A DNA stretch of 48,046 nucleotides from Halobacteriales archaeon QS_1_68_17 (GTDB lineage: Archaea; Halobacteriota; Halobacteria; Halobacteriales; Haloarculaceae), in the NCBI GenBank assembly GCA_003021105.1, contig PXRG01000013.1, forward strand, positions 1 through 48,046, in the 5' to 3' direction. The notes beneath the pieces are model-generated. The model saw only the letters and a program-made list of their open reading frames with translations. It had not been told where the DNA came from and did no database searches. Below, one piece after another: positions 1 to 8,325 of this stretch. Position numbers and translations under genes: made by a program. Each line of letters begins with the position of its first letter. Position 1 is the first letter of the stretch.

Positions 1-80
1 TGGTTCGCCGACCCTCTGGCGGCCGTCCCCGTCGCGCCCATCACCAGCAAAACGACCGATACGAGTGTAAATTTTCTCAT
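1..80 (-). CDS. N-terminus of a secreted protein (partial, runs off the left edge)
   Basis: Read on the minus strand from the ATG at 80-78, 26 codons are visible. The peptide begins MRKFTLVSVVLLVMGATG and continues to the window edge. This is a textbook Sec-type signal: two basic residues, a hydrophobic stretch of about 14 residues, then small residues (TAARGSAN) suitable for a signal peptidase. The rest of the protein lies outside the window, so its function cannot be stated. It is divergent from tyrS, sharing a roughly 110-base AT-rich promoter region. Confidence 0.55.
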   Translation of the reverse strand, partial: MRKFTLVSVVLLVMGATGTAARGSAN

Positions 81-189
81 CTGATAGCGTAATTTTCTCT
101 CAGTATCCGATAAAAAAGTAAGTATTTCAGGGGCGGGACTCGACAGGGTGAAACAAATAGATTAAGCGTCGGCGGCGGAAAGCGGGCGT
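81..189. promoter_or_regulatory. Divergent promoter region
   Basis: This AT-rich gap lies between the leftward secreted protein and rightward tyrS. For tyrS, the AT-rich stretch around 151-165 (aaacaaatagattaag) sits 25-40 bases before the ATG, the usual spacing of an archaeal TATA box for a leaderless or near-leaderless transcript. No Shine-Dalgarno sequence is seen before tyrS. The basis is position and composition only. Confidence 0.35.
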
Positions 190-1224
190 ATGGATCCGGC
201 GGAACGGACGCGGTTGGTGACCCGGCACGTGGCGGAGGTCGTCACGGAGGAGGAACTCGAGACGCTCGTCGGGGGGGAGTCGCCGTCGGCCTACATCGGA
301 TACGCGCCGACGGGGGAGATGCACATCGGCCACTTCACGACGATCAGGAAACTCGCCGACTTCCTCCGGGCCGACGTCGAGGTGACGGTGCTGGTCGCGG
401 ACCTCCACGCCCACCTCGACGACGAGAAGAGCCCGTTCGACCTGCTGGACGCACGGTCGCAGTACTACGAGGAGACGATCCGGGCGATGGTCGAGGCTGC
501 CGGGGCCGACCCGGACCGGATCGAGTTCGTCCGCGGCACGGAGTTCGAACTCTCCGAGGACTACAGTGTCGAACTGCTCCGGATGGCCGCGGAGACGACG
601 ATCAGCCGCGCCCAGCGTGCCGCCAGCGAGGTGGTCAGGCAGACCGAGAACCCGAAACTCGGCGGCCTGCTCTACCCGCTGATGCAGTCGCTCGACGTGA
701 AGACCCTCGGCGCGGACATCGCGTACGGCGGCATCGACCAGCGCGGCATCTACATGCTTTCCCGCGAAATCCTCGAAGACCACGGGGGCGACCCGCCGGT
801 CTGCCTGTTCGCGCCGCTTCTGTCCGGGTTGACCGGCGGCAAGATGAGCGCCTCCGACGAGCAGTCCAAGGTGAACCTCAACGACTCGCCCGCCGAGGTT
901 GAGGAGAAAATCGACGGCGCGTACTGCCCGGCCGGCGAGGTCGAGGACAACGGCGTCCTGGAGTACCTCCGCTATCTCGTCTTCCCGATTCTCGACGAGC
1001 GGGGCGAGCAGTTCGTCGCCGAACGCCCCGACGAGTACGGCGGGAACGTCACCTTCGAGACCTACGAGGACCTCGAAACCGCCTTCACGTCCGGCGAACT
1101 CCACCCCGCCGACCTGAAGCCCGCGGCGGCGGCGTACGTCTCCGATGTAATCGACCCGATTCGCCAACGACTCGACGCCCAGCCGGAACTACTCCGGGAA
1201 GCGTACCCGGAAAAGTACGGGTGA
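190..1224 (+). CDS. tyrS: Tyrosyl-tRNA synthetase
   Basis: A class I aminoacyl-tRNA synthetase that charges tRNA-Tyr in the cytoplasm. The Rossmann-fold ATP site shows HIGH at residues 45-48 (GEMHIGHF) and the KMSKS-equivalent KMSAS at about 218-222 (GGKMSASDEQSKVNLND). The 344-residue length and the C-terminus without an S4 domain match the archaeal/eukaryotic type. TyrRS and TrpRS are related, but the KMSAS context and short length favour TyrRS. The start is ATG 190, immediately upstream of the N-terminal MDPAERTRLV helix. It stands alone, followed by the rhomboid gene. Confidence 0.93.
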   Translation: MDPAERTRLVTRHVAEVVTEEELETLVGGESPSAYIGYAPTGEMHIGHFTTIRKLADFLRADVEVTVLVADLHAHLDDEKSPFDLLDARSQYYEETIRAMVEAAGADPDRIEFVRGTEFELSEDYSVELLRMAAETTISRAQRAASEVVRQTENPKLGGLLYPLMQSLDVKTLGADIAYGGIDQRGIYMLSREILEDHGGDPPVCLFAPLLSGLTGGKMSASDEQSKVNLNDSPAEVEEKIDGAYCPAGEVEDNGVLEYLRYLVFPILDERGEQFVAERPDEYGGNVTFETYEDLETAFTSGELHPADLKPAAAAYVSDVIDPIRQRLDAQPELLREAYPEKYG

Positions 1225-1362
1225 CGGGAGAGAGATCGCACCACGAAAATTAACGACGACAGTATCGGGGATCGCACCCCGGGAGGCGGTCGACGGTCGG
1301 GGGGGTTGTCGCCCGGCGGTTCATCCGGGAGGCCTATACTGTGTGAATCCAATGGGGCCCGT

Positions 1363-3018
1363 ATGGCCGGGATTCCGTCGGTTCCGACGGTGCCGTCGTG
1401 GCTTCCGCTCTGGCGGTTCGCCCTCGTCGTCGGGGTCGGGGTTTCGGCGCTCGTCGTCGTCAAGGTCGTCGGGCCCGACGGGGCCTGGAGCGCCAGGCTC
1501 CGCGAGCGATTCGTCCTGGGGGTACCCTGGGGGACGCTCGCGACGGCCGTATTCCTGGTGGCGGTCTATCTCTTCCTCCAGGGGGGTGCCGACAATCTCT
1601 ACTCGCCGCTCGTCGTCCCGTTTCGGGCGTGGTCCTACAGGTATCCACTCGGTATCGTGACCGCGCCGTTCTCCCACGCCGGCTTCGGCCACCTGCAGTC
1701 GAATCTCCTCGGGACGATCACCTTCGGGGCGGTCGCCGAGTACGCCTACGGCCACTTTCCGAGGCGGCGGGGAAGCCAGGCGTTCTCGTCGCTTCCGGCT
1801 AACCCGTACGCCCGGATCGCCGGGTTCCTGGCGGCCGTCGCTGGGGTCGGCCTGCTCACGAGCGTGTTCGGCGTCGGCTGGATCATCGGGTTCTCGGGCG
1901 TCGTGTTCGCGTTCGCGGGGTTCGCGCTGGTGCGCTACCCGCTGACGACGGTCCTGGTCATCTTCGCCGGCAGGGTTATCGATCTCGTGCGGGCGGCGTT
2001 CCGGAACCCCACGGTGACCGCCGAGGGGACGAACCGGTTTGTCACTCCCTGGTGGGCGGACGTTGCGATCCAGGGTCACTACCTGGGCCTGTTGATCGGT
2101 GTCGTCGCCGGCGTCGTCGTGACGGTACGGCTGGATCGCCGACCCCGGGTGGGACGGGTCTGGTTCGCAACGATCGTCTTCGCGGTCTCCGAGTCCATGT
2201 GGGCGCTGTACTGGTTTCTCGGGAACGGCCGGTACGTGCTCTTTCGGGCACCCGGAACGGCAGCGGTATTCCTGCTGGCCGCACTCGTGGTTGCCGCGCT
2301 CGCGGCCTCCGACCGCAGGCTGGTGGCCAGGATCGACCTGCGTCGCCGCGAGACCGCGCTGATCATCCTCGGGGCGCTGTGTCTCGCCGTTGCCCTCGCG
2401 GCCGTCCCGGTCAACCTGCTGACCGTCGCCGACTCGTCGCCGCCGGGCGAGCACGTCCAGGTCAGGGACTACAGGGTGGCCTACGCCGAGGACGTGTCGA
2501 ACGAGTACGTCTCCCTGCTGAACGTCTCGATAGGCGGCCTCTCGACGGAGGTCAACACGAGCGGCGTCATCGTTATCAGCGAACGCCGGCACATCTGGTA
2601 CACGGCGGTCACCGAGTCGCGTCTGGCCTTCTCGCACCGCGAGCGCGTCCGCCTGGGGGGGCTCGGCTGGGAACGGACCGTCGTCGTCAACCGGAGTGGC
2701 TGGTCGGCGACCGGGGGCGGGAACGCCTACAGGGTCAGCCTGCGCCCGCGGGGGAGACAACCGCGGGTCGTCTACACGTCCCCGCCTGCACGCGCGGAAC
2801 CGGTGCTCCGTGGCAACAACGTCTCACTGAACGCCACCGAACGCCGGTTCCTGATCGAACTCGCGCGGGATAACGAGACGACCGTCAGGGTCCGCGTTCC
2901 GCCGCCGGGCGAGAACACGACGGCCGCGGGCATCACCTTCAACAGGACCGGGAACCGCGTCTACGCGCTGTTCAACGGAACGCGGGTCCGGATCGCAAAG
3001 CGCAACACCGGCAACTAG
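1363..3018 (+). CDS. Rhomboid-family intramembrane serine protease with a large C-terminal domain
   Basis: A polytopic membrane protease. The rhomboid signature is complete: H105-x4-H110-x3-N114 (HAGFGHLQSN, equivalent to GlpG H145/H150/N154), nucleophile S178 in GFSG and general base H239 (QGHYLGLLIG). Hydrophobic segments continue to about residue 350. The last 190 residues or so form a soluble, beta-rich, probably extracellular domain with many N-x-S/T sequons (for example NVSI, NTSG, NRSG, NVSLN, NETT, NGTR), which suggests N-glycosylation. I chose ATG 1363; an upstream TTG at 1306 would add 19 residues of poor character. The protein has 551 residues, far longer than a minimal rhomboid. 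Its stop codon overlaps that of the convergent methylase by 4 bases. Substrates are unknown. Confidence 0.85.
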   Translation: MAGIPSVPTVPSWLPLWRFALVVGVGVSALVVVKVVGPDGAWSARLRERFVLGVPWGTLATAVFLVAVYLFLQGGADNLYSPLVVPFRAWSYRYPLGIVTAPFSHAGFGHLQSNLLGTITFGAVAEYAYGHFPRRRGSQAFSSLPANPYARIAGFLAAVAGVGLLTSVFGVGWIIGFSGVVFAFAGFALVRYPLTTVLVIFAGRVIDLVRAAFRNPTVTAEGTNRFVTPWWADVAIQGHYLGLLIGVVAGVVVTVRLDRRPRVGRVWFATIVFAVSESMWALYWFLGNGRYVLFRAPGTAAVFLLAALVVAALAASDRRLVARIDLRRRETALIILGALCLAVALAAVPVNLLTVADSSPPGEHVQVRDYRVAYAEDVSNEYVSLLNVSIGGLSTEVNTSGVIVISERRHIWYTAVTESRLAFSHRERVRLGGLGWERTVVVNRSGWSATGGGNAYRVSLRPRGRQPRVVYTSPPARAEPVLRGNNVSLNATERRFLIELARDNETTVRVRVPPPGENTTAAGITFNRTGNRVYALFNGTRVRIAKRNTGN

Positions 3019-3638
3019 CGCCACTCGATCCGGAAGACCTCGGCCTCGATCCCGGCGCTGTCGGCCTCGTGGAACTCGAACTGCCGCGGGAGTTCGAACT
3101 CCGCGCGGAAGGCGTGAGTCACGTCGCCGCCCTCGTCGGCGGCGAACGACCGGACGAACCCCTCGCTGTCGGCGTTGTGGATCGAGTAGGAGACGTCCGC
3201 GATATCGGCCGCGGTCGCCAGGAATCCGCGGTCGGCGTGCTCGTTGCCGGCCTGCGCGCCGAACGGCGGGTTCATCACGACCGTCGTGGGGCCGCCGGGA
3301 CACAGCGGTGGCTCGGTCGCGTCGGCCCGAACCCAGGCGACGTCGCTGGCGGACCCGACTTTCCGGTGGTTCTCACGGGCCGTCCGCAACGGCTCGGGGT
3401 CCAGGTCGAGGCCGACGACGACCGACGGCCCCCTGAGCGCGGCCCCGAGCGCGAGCATCCCTGTCCCGGTACCCAGGTCGATCACGATCCGGTCCTCGAT
3501 ATCGCCCTGGAGGTCGGCCGTGTGGATCAGGGTCGCGGCCAGTTCCGGCGGCGTCCGGTACTGTTCGAGTTTCGCGCGCGGGTTCTCGAAGCCCGCGACG
3601 ACGGCCAGTTGCTGGGCCAGCGCGCTTTTCGTGCTCAT
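3015..3638 (-). CDS. METTL5-like N6-adenine RNA methyltransferase
   Basis: A SAM-dependent Rossmann methylase of 207 residues. SAM motif I is DLGTGTG (54-60), the acidic end of strand 2 is DLD (78-80), and the catalytic NPPF (123-126) marks an amino-methyltransferase acting on adenine. The N-terminal LEQYRTP (24-30) is typical of the archaeal/eukaryotic METTL5 group, which methylates an adenine of small-subunit rRNA; that substrate is assigned by family, not seen here. The start is ATG 3638 (MSTKSALAQQL). The gene ends tail-to-tail with the rhomboid gene, sharing 4 bases. A DNA methylase role is less likely because there is no target-recognition domain. Confidence 0.85.
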   Translation of the reverse strand: MSTKSALAQQLAVVAGFENPRAKLEQYRTPPELAATLIHTADLQGDIEDRIVIDLGTGTGMLALGAALRGPSVVVGLDLDPEPLRTARENHRKVGSASDVAWVRADATEPPLCPGGPTTVVMNPPFGAQAGNEHADRGFLATAADIADVSYSIHNADSEGFVRSFAADEGGDVTHAFRAEFELPRQFEFHEADSAGIEAEVFRIEWR

Positions 3639-3815
3639 GGTTCCCGACGTCCGGCGAGCCTGTGGACACCCGGCGCGCCCTCGCGTGTCGCCGCGGGAAC
3701 AGCCGCCCTGTGCATCTCTGGCCCTCCTACGCACAGTCCGGGCAAAACTGTTGTGTGTCCGTCCCGGCCGTCGCCTGCAAGCCCTATTTGCGTCCGGAAC
3801 GCCAACGACGACCGG

Positions 3816-4208
3816 ATGTCAACACAATCCGTTGCCTCGCGGGAAGGCGTCGAGACGCCGGCGCTCCGCCGGGTTCGATTCGCCGCCCGCCTGCTCGACG
3901 ACGCGTTTCGCGTTCCGGGGACGAACGTCCGGTTCGGCCTGGACCCGGTCCTCGGACTGCTCCCCGTCGGCGGCGACGCCGTCGCCGGGCTCGTGTCGCT
4001 GTACATCGTCTTCGAGGGCGCGCGTGCCGGACTGGCACCCTCGACGCTCGTCGTCATGCTCCTGATCGTCGTCGCCGACGTGCTCGTCGGATCGATTCCG
4101 GTGCTCGGAACGGCCTTCGACGCGGTCTGGAAGGCGAACAAGCGCAACGTCGCAATCATCGAACGGTCGATCGAAGCCCGACCGTCGGGAAGCCGGTCGA
4201 CCGTCTGA
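3816..4208 (+). CDS. DUF4112 small membrane protein
   Basis: This 130-residue protein has a basic N-terminal region (LRRVRFAARLLDDAF), then the DUF4112 core FGLDPVLGLLPVGGDA, with two hydrophobic hairpins at about residues 46-70 and 77-105 (VVMLLIVVADVLVGSIPVLGT). The end carries WKANKRNVAIIER. This arrangement is the DUF4112 pattern found across bacteria and archaea; its function is unknown. The start is ATG 3816 (MSTQSVASREG). The stop codon at 4206-4208 lies inside the first copy of a tandem repeat (see 4201-4268). Confidence 0.8.
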   Translation: MSTQSVASREGVETPALRRVRFAARLLDDAFRVPGTNVRFGLDPVLGLLPVGGDAVAGLVSLYIVFEGARAGLAPSTLVVMLLIVVADVLVGSIPVLGTAFDAVWKANKRNVAIIERSIEARPSGSRSTV

Positions 4209-4268
4209 TCGAAGGCCGCCGACCGACCGGATCACCCGACCACCGTCTGATCGAGGGCCGCCGACCGA
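4201..4268. repeat. Tandem repeat (period 42) beginning at a stop codon
   Basis: A 26-base segment at 4201-4226 recurs at 4243-4268 with one mismatch. The first copy starts in the last codons of the DUF4112 gene and includes its TGA (4206-4208); the second copy repeats the same stop context in the intergenic region. The unit contains ccgtctgatcgaaggccgc. Two comparable stop-spanning duplications occur elsewhere in this window, at 22345-22577 and 40227-40269. Confidence 0.8.
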
Positions 4269-4336
4269 TATCCCCTGCCCTCGCGGGCGCGGCGATCCCG
4301 CAAACCGGTCACCGGGTGTAGCAGGGGAAACGCCGT

Positions 4337-5392
4337 TCACCAGGTCCCGTGGAAGGTGTCGAAGGAAAGCGAGTCCAGCGGTTTCTCCCCGATGGCGATC
4401 TCGTACTCGCCGGGAGTCAACAGCGGCTGTTTGAACTGCGGGCCGTCGTCGGTCGTGATGCGCGGACACCCGGTGTTGACGTAGGCGTCGTACGGGAAGT
4501 TCGTCAGCCGGTCGGGCGTGATCTCGTCCATCGTGACGAGGTAGGCGTCGTCGTTCCCGGCGACGATCTCCTCGGCCGTCTCCCACCGTCCCTGGCCGAT
4601 CTTGGTACAGAAGATGACCCCCCAGGTGTCGGCGTCCATTGCCTTGTGGACCGTCGCGTACCGCTGTTTCATGAACTGCTCGGCGTCGGCGACCGTGACC
4701 ACGTTGTTCACCGGGTCCGCGATCACGACGTGCTTCTCGGGGTGTTCCATCGCCAGCCCCAGCGGGTGGAACTTCCCGCCGCCGACGTAGAGCACCTGGT
4801 CGGCGTCGACGTCGGCGCTCGCGTAGTTGCACCCGAGGACCTGCCCCTCGTGGGTGAGGCGGTCGTCGCCACGCCGGGTGTGGACCGTGTAGCCGCGGTC
4901 TTCGAGGAACGCCCGCATCTGGTCGAACCGGTTCATGTGCTGGGCCGTCGTCACGAGTCCCACGTCGGCGTCGTCCTCCGGCGGGTCGAGCTGTTCGTCG
5001 ACGGCCCGCTCGACGATGGGGGTGACCTCGACGTTCGAGAACAGCGGCACGTAGATGATCTTGTCCGACTCCTTCATCGGGCTGTGGCCGAAGTGGACGA
5101 ACACGTCCGTCCGCCGCATCAGGAAGGTGTCGAGGTCGCAGGCACCGTAACAGGGCTGCCCGGAGGTCATCACCACGACGTCCTCGGGGAGGTGTTCCCG
5201 GAGGTCGTCCGTGACGGCGGCGCTCCGGCGCTTGAGTCCCTCCGGGAACTGCAACCCGACCTTCGAGGCGTCGCGTTCCTCGACGGCCGCCACGATGCGG
5301 TCGAGTTCGTAGTCCCACTCCCGGTCGTGTTTCAGCGAGAGACCGGTGTTGCGGAGGTCCCCGGGAGAGCGCTCCGTCGAATCCTGGCTCAT
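4337..5392 (-). CDS. dph2: 2-(3-amino-3-carboxypropyl)histidine synthase, diphthamide biosynthesis
   Basis: An archaeal Dph2 that transfers the 3-amino-3-carboxypropyl group of SAM to a histidine of elongation factor 2, the first step of diphthamide synthesis, using a noncanonical radical-SAM [4Fe-4S] cluster. The 351 residues contain the three spaced cysteine regions expected for the cluster: C81/C85 (GQPCYGACD), C188 (LGCNYAS) and C309 (NTGCPRI). Three repeated Rossmann-like domains are implied by the length and motif spacing. KVGLQFPEGL near residue 44 is the usual N-terminal signature. The start is ATG 5392. It is divergent from the YlbF-like gene with a gap of about 95 bases. Confidence 0.9.
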   Translation of the reverse strand: MSQDSTERSPGDLRNTGLSLKHDREWDYELDRIVAAVEERDASKVGLQFPEGLKRRSAAVTDDLREHLPEDVVVMTSGQPCYGACDLDTFLMRRTDVFVHFGHSPMKESDKIIYVPLFSNVEVTPIVERAVDEQLDPPEDDADVGLVTTAQHMNRFDQMRAFLEDRGYTVHTRRGDDRLTHEGQVLGCNYASADVDADQVLYVGGGKFHPLGLAMEHPEKHVVIADPVNNVVTVADAEQFMKQRYATVHKAMDADTWGVIFCTKIGQGRWETAEEIVAGNDDAYLVTMDEITPDRLTNFPYDAYVNTGCPRITTDDGPQFKQPLLTPGEYEIAIGEKPLDSLSFDTFHGTW

Positions 5393-5488
5393 TGGACCTC
5401 GATAGCGCCCGCGAGCAGTTAACCCCGGCGTTTCGTGGGGACGGTGGTACCGGAGGGTTGAAACCGCTCCCGTCCCAACAGCGTGGCG

Positions 5489-5890
5489 ATGAGCATCGAA
5501 TCCGAGTCCGCGGAGGACGCCGGAACCGCGAGCGTCGAGGAACTCGGCCGGCGACTGGGCGAGGCGATCACGGACCTGCCGGAGTACCAGTCGTTCGTCG
5601 AGGCCAAGGAGGCCGTCGAGGACGACGAACGGGCCCAGGAGAAAATCAGGGAGTTCGAGCAGATCCGCGAGGAGTTCATGCTCGCGCGTCAGACCGGCGA
5701 GGCGACCCAGGCCGACCTCCGGAAGCTCCAGGAGTCACAGCAGGAACTCCACGAGATTCCCGCGATGTCGGCGTTCCTCGAGGCCCAGAGCGACCTCGAA
5801 CTGCGGCTCCAGGAGCTGAACGAACGCGTCTCGGAACCGCTCGCGCTCGACTTCGCTGAGAAGGCCGGCGGCTGTTGCCAGGACGAGTAA
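5489..5890 (+). CDS. YlbF/YmcA-family protein
   Basis: A small helical protein of 133 residues. The region from about 15 to 115 is almost entirely alpha-helical with the YlbF/YmcA pattern (LGEAITDLPEYQSFVEAKEAVEDDERAQEKI, residues 21-51). The C-terminus ends GGCCQDE, an adjacent pair of cysteines (C129, C130). In Bacillus, YlbF, YmcA and YaaT form a complex that carries Fe-S clusters and affects RNA processing; archaeal members are uncharacterised. ATG 5489 is preferred over GTG 5483 two codons upstream. It stands between dph2 (divergent) and a metallo-beta-lactamase gene in the same direction. Confidence 0.78.
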   Translation: MSIESESAEDAGTASVEELGRRLGEAITDLPEYQSFVEAKEAVEDDERAQEKIREFEQIREEFMLARQTGEATQADLRKLQESQQELHEIPAMSAFLEAQSDLELRLQELNERVSEPLALDFAEKAGGCCQDE

Positions 5891-5962
5891 CCGACGTTTT
5901 CCCGGCTTCCGAATCCGGACCAGTTCCGAAACCACTTAGCGGCCGGTCGACCCACTGCACAC

Positions 5963-6793
5963 ATGGTCGAGAGCGACTGGGGCGACTGGCTGCCCAGATC
6001 GGTCGCGGACGCGGAGCCCGACGGCGTGACGATCTGGTATCTGGGGTGTAACGGGTTCGTGCTGAAAGAAAGCGGAGGAACGACGCTGTTTATCGATCCG
6101 TACCTCGGGACCGGTGACCCGCCGCGGACGATCCGGATGATCCCGGTCCCGTTCGACCCCGTGGACGTGACGCACGCCGACGCAGTGCTGGCGACCCACG
6201 AACACACTGACCACGTCCACGGTCCGAGCCAGGCACCGATCCTGGCCAACACGGGAGCGTCCATGTACGCACCGGACGCCGGCCTGGCTGTGACCGAGAG
6301 CGAAAACTGGACGACCGAGTGGGACGTCTCGGACGACCAGTTGCGGGAAGTCGCGGAAGGGGATTCGTTCGACGTCGGGGGCTTTTCCGTGACGGTCGAG
6401 CCGGCCAACGACCCCGACGCGGACCACCCGGTCTCGTACGTGATCGACCACGAGGCGGGAACGTTCTTCCACGGCGGGGACGCCCGCCCGGGCGAGGCCT
6501 TCGAGCGCGTCGGGGATCGCTACGACATCGACCTCGGCGTGCTGGCGTTCGGGTCCGTCGGGATGATCCCGGACAGGGAGACGCGGGAACCGAAGCGCAC
6601 GCGGTGGTACAGCGACGAGAACCAGATCGTCGAGGCTGCCACGCAGTTGCGTCTCGACAGGCTGGTGCCCAGCCACTGGGACATGTGGAAGGGGCTGACT
6701 GCGGACCCGACGGCCCTCCACGAGCACGTCCGCACGTTCGCGTACCCGCGAGAACTCGACGTCATCGAGATCGGCGACAGCACCACCCTCTGA
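5963..6793 (+). CDS. Metallo-beta-lactamase fold hydrolase (UlaG-like)
   Basis: A 276-residue cytoplasmic hydrolase with the MBL metal motif HEHTDH at residues 79-84. Later metal ligands fit HGGDAR (about residue 170) and PSHWDMW (about 234). The N-terminal IWYLGCNGFVLKESGGTTLFIDPY is the usual entry strand pair of the UlaG/RomA-like branch, whose best-known member is L-ascorbate-6-phosphate lactonase. Nothing nearby suggests ascorbate metabolism, so the substrate is unknown. The start is ATG 5963, 72 bases after the YlbF-like gene. Confidence 0.8.
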   Translation: MVESDWGDWLPRSVADAEPDGVTIWYLGCNGFVLKESGGTTLFIDPYLGTGDPPRTIRMIPVPFDPVDVTHADAVLATHEHTDHVHGPSQAPILANTGASMYAPDAGLAVTESENWTTEWDVSDDQLREVAEGDSFDVGGFSVTVEPANDPDADHPVSYVIDHEAGTFFHGGDARPGEAFERVGDRYDIDLGVLAFGSVGMIPDRETREPKRTRWYSDENQIVEAATQLRLDRLVPSHWDMWKGLTADPTALHEHVRTFAYPRELDVIEIGDSTTL

Positions 6794-6912
6794 TTCAGGC
6801 ACTCGCACCCGAACCCTACCGGTACGTCGACCCTATTCGGGAGATATCAGACAGCACGATCTTCTACTCCCGACCCGGATGCATATTTCGCCACCGTCGC
6901 GTTAGTAACTAG

Positions 6913-6920
6913 TTTTAATA
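6913..6920 (+). promoter_or_regulatory. TATA box of the coiled-coil gene
   Basis: The sequence ttttaata lies with its centre about 28 bases before ATG 6945, the spacing of an archaeal TATA box for a leaderless transcript. It follows the 8-base palindrome aactagtt (6907-6914). Confidence 0.5.
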
Positions 6921-6944
6921 CAGTCGCTACCAGGATGTAGATTC

Positions 6945-8099
6945 ATGAGCAACTCGCAATCGTACGAGGAAATAACGGTGTCTTCGGATGGGGTGACAGT
7001 AGTGAAAGCGTTCGAGGCGGACGAGTTTCCGGTTCCGGCGATCGCGTTTACGATCACCTCGCGCCGGAACGAGGGGGTGACCGTGCGCCTCGTCGACCAG
7101 GTCCCCGACGGGGTCGAGGTCGAGGATCTGGGGTTCCACCCGGAGTACGGGAGCGAGTACTGGGAGATCGACGAGGACGAGATCGTCTTCGAACGCGAGA
7201 TCCCGTCGGGAACGGAGTACACGACAGTCTACGGGATCCGTGCGACGGGGACGGACAACGTCGAGCAGTTCCTGACCGAGCCCGGGATCGAGTCGGTCGA
7301 TCCGCCGCTCGAAGACGAGGCCGACCTGATCGACGACAGCGGGAGCCAGGTCGTCCGCGACGTGATCTCGGGCGACGCGGACTCCGTGCCCGGGCTCGAC
7401 GACGACGACGAGATCGGGACGCTCGACCTCGCGGATCCCAACGACGACGGGAGCGGCGAGGAGTCCGCGCCGGTCGGCCCGGACCCCGCGGACGAATCCG
7501 GCGAGGCCGACGGTACGTCGGTTGCCGCCGAGAGCCTGGTCGAGGCGCTGGCGGCGGAAATCCGGGGCGGCGACGTCTCGGACGAGGACCTCTCGCTTCT
7601 GGCCAAGGAAGTCGGTCTGAGTGGCGACGACGGAAGCGGGAGCGTCGAAGCCCGGATCCAGCACCTCCAGGCTCAGATGAGCAACGTCGAGGCGTACGCA
7701 CAATCGATGAAGGAGTTCCTCGACGAGAACGGCACCGGCCGCGAGATGATCGAGGAGATCAACGGTCGGCTCGACGAGATCGAGTCCGCGCTCCAGGACG
7801 CCAGCGGGGAGATATCGGGAACACAGGACGCGATTTCGGGGCTCGAAGACGACGTCGAGGAAGTCACGGACGACGTGGCGTCCCTCGAAGAGCAGATCGA
7901 GGCGGTCGACGAGAGTGTCGGCGACATCGACGACATCGACGAGCGGATCGAGGACCTCGAGTCCGAACTCGACTCCCTCAACGACGAACTCGGGAGTGTC
8001 GGCGACGTCGAGGATTCCATCTCGGACATCGAGGACGACATCGAGGACCTCAAGGAGTGGCGCGAACAGCTGACGAGCGTCCTCGGCGCGAACGATTGA
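6945..8099 (+). CDS. Acidic coiled-coil protein of unknown function
   Basis: Not recognised as a named family. The protein has 384 residues in three parts. Residues 1-105 look like a compact beta-rich (Ig/DUF11-like) domain, with VTVRLVDQVPDGVEVEDLGF and EIPSGTEYTTVYGIRA. Residues 106-215 form a very acidic, probably disordered linker. Residues about 215-380 are continuous heptad coiled coil, ending in runs such as DIDERIEDLESELDSLNDEL. There is no signal peptide or membrane helix, so it is probably cytoplasmic and oligomeric. SMC-like annotations would be due to the coiled coil only; no ATPase motif is present. It has its own promoter and converges on the integrase gene. Confidence 0.75.
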   Translation: MSNSQSYEEITVSSDGVTVVKAFEADEFPVPAIAFTITSRRNEGVTVRLVDQVPDGVEVEDLGFHPEYGSEYWEIDEDEIVFEREIPSGTEYTTVYGIRATGTDNVEQFLTEPGIESVDPPLEDEADLIDDSGSQVVRDVISGDADSVPGLDDDDEIGTLDLADPNDDGSGEESAPVGPDPADESGEADGTSVAAESLVEALAAEIRGGDVSDEDLSLLAKEVGLSGDDGSGSVEARIQHLQAQMSNVEAYAQSMKEFLDENGTGREMIEEINGRLDEIESALQDASGEISGTQDAISGLEDDVEEVTDDVASLEEQIEAVDESVGDIDDIDERIEDLESELDSLNDELGSVGDVEDSISDIEDDIEDLKEWREQLTSVLGAND

Positions 8100-8325
8100 G
8101 CCGCGTCCCGGCCGACGCAAACCGGTCTTTTCTTTCCGATACACGAGGCCCCGCTGGCGGGAGCCGTCGGCCGTTTGTCAGCACCGCCAACGGTTCACCG
8201 AAGAGTGGCGAGTCAGCGGGCGTCCCCCGGCGTCGGGACCCTGTCCCCCCGGTGTGAGCGATCGCTGGTGTAAGTAGTTTTATATAGCAATATATCATTT
8301 ATCAGTCGCCCATCGGACGCGGAGA
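8100..8325. other. Convergent intergenic spacer
   Basis: This 226-base gap lies between the coiled-coil gene and the integrase, which point towards each other. It is GC-rich for the first 150 bases, then has an AT-rich block at 8275-8301. That block matches, inverted, 17 of 19 bases of 11008-11026. No gene is seen. Confidence 0.5.
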
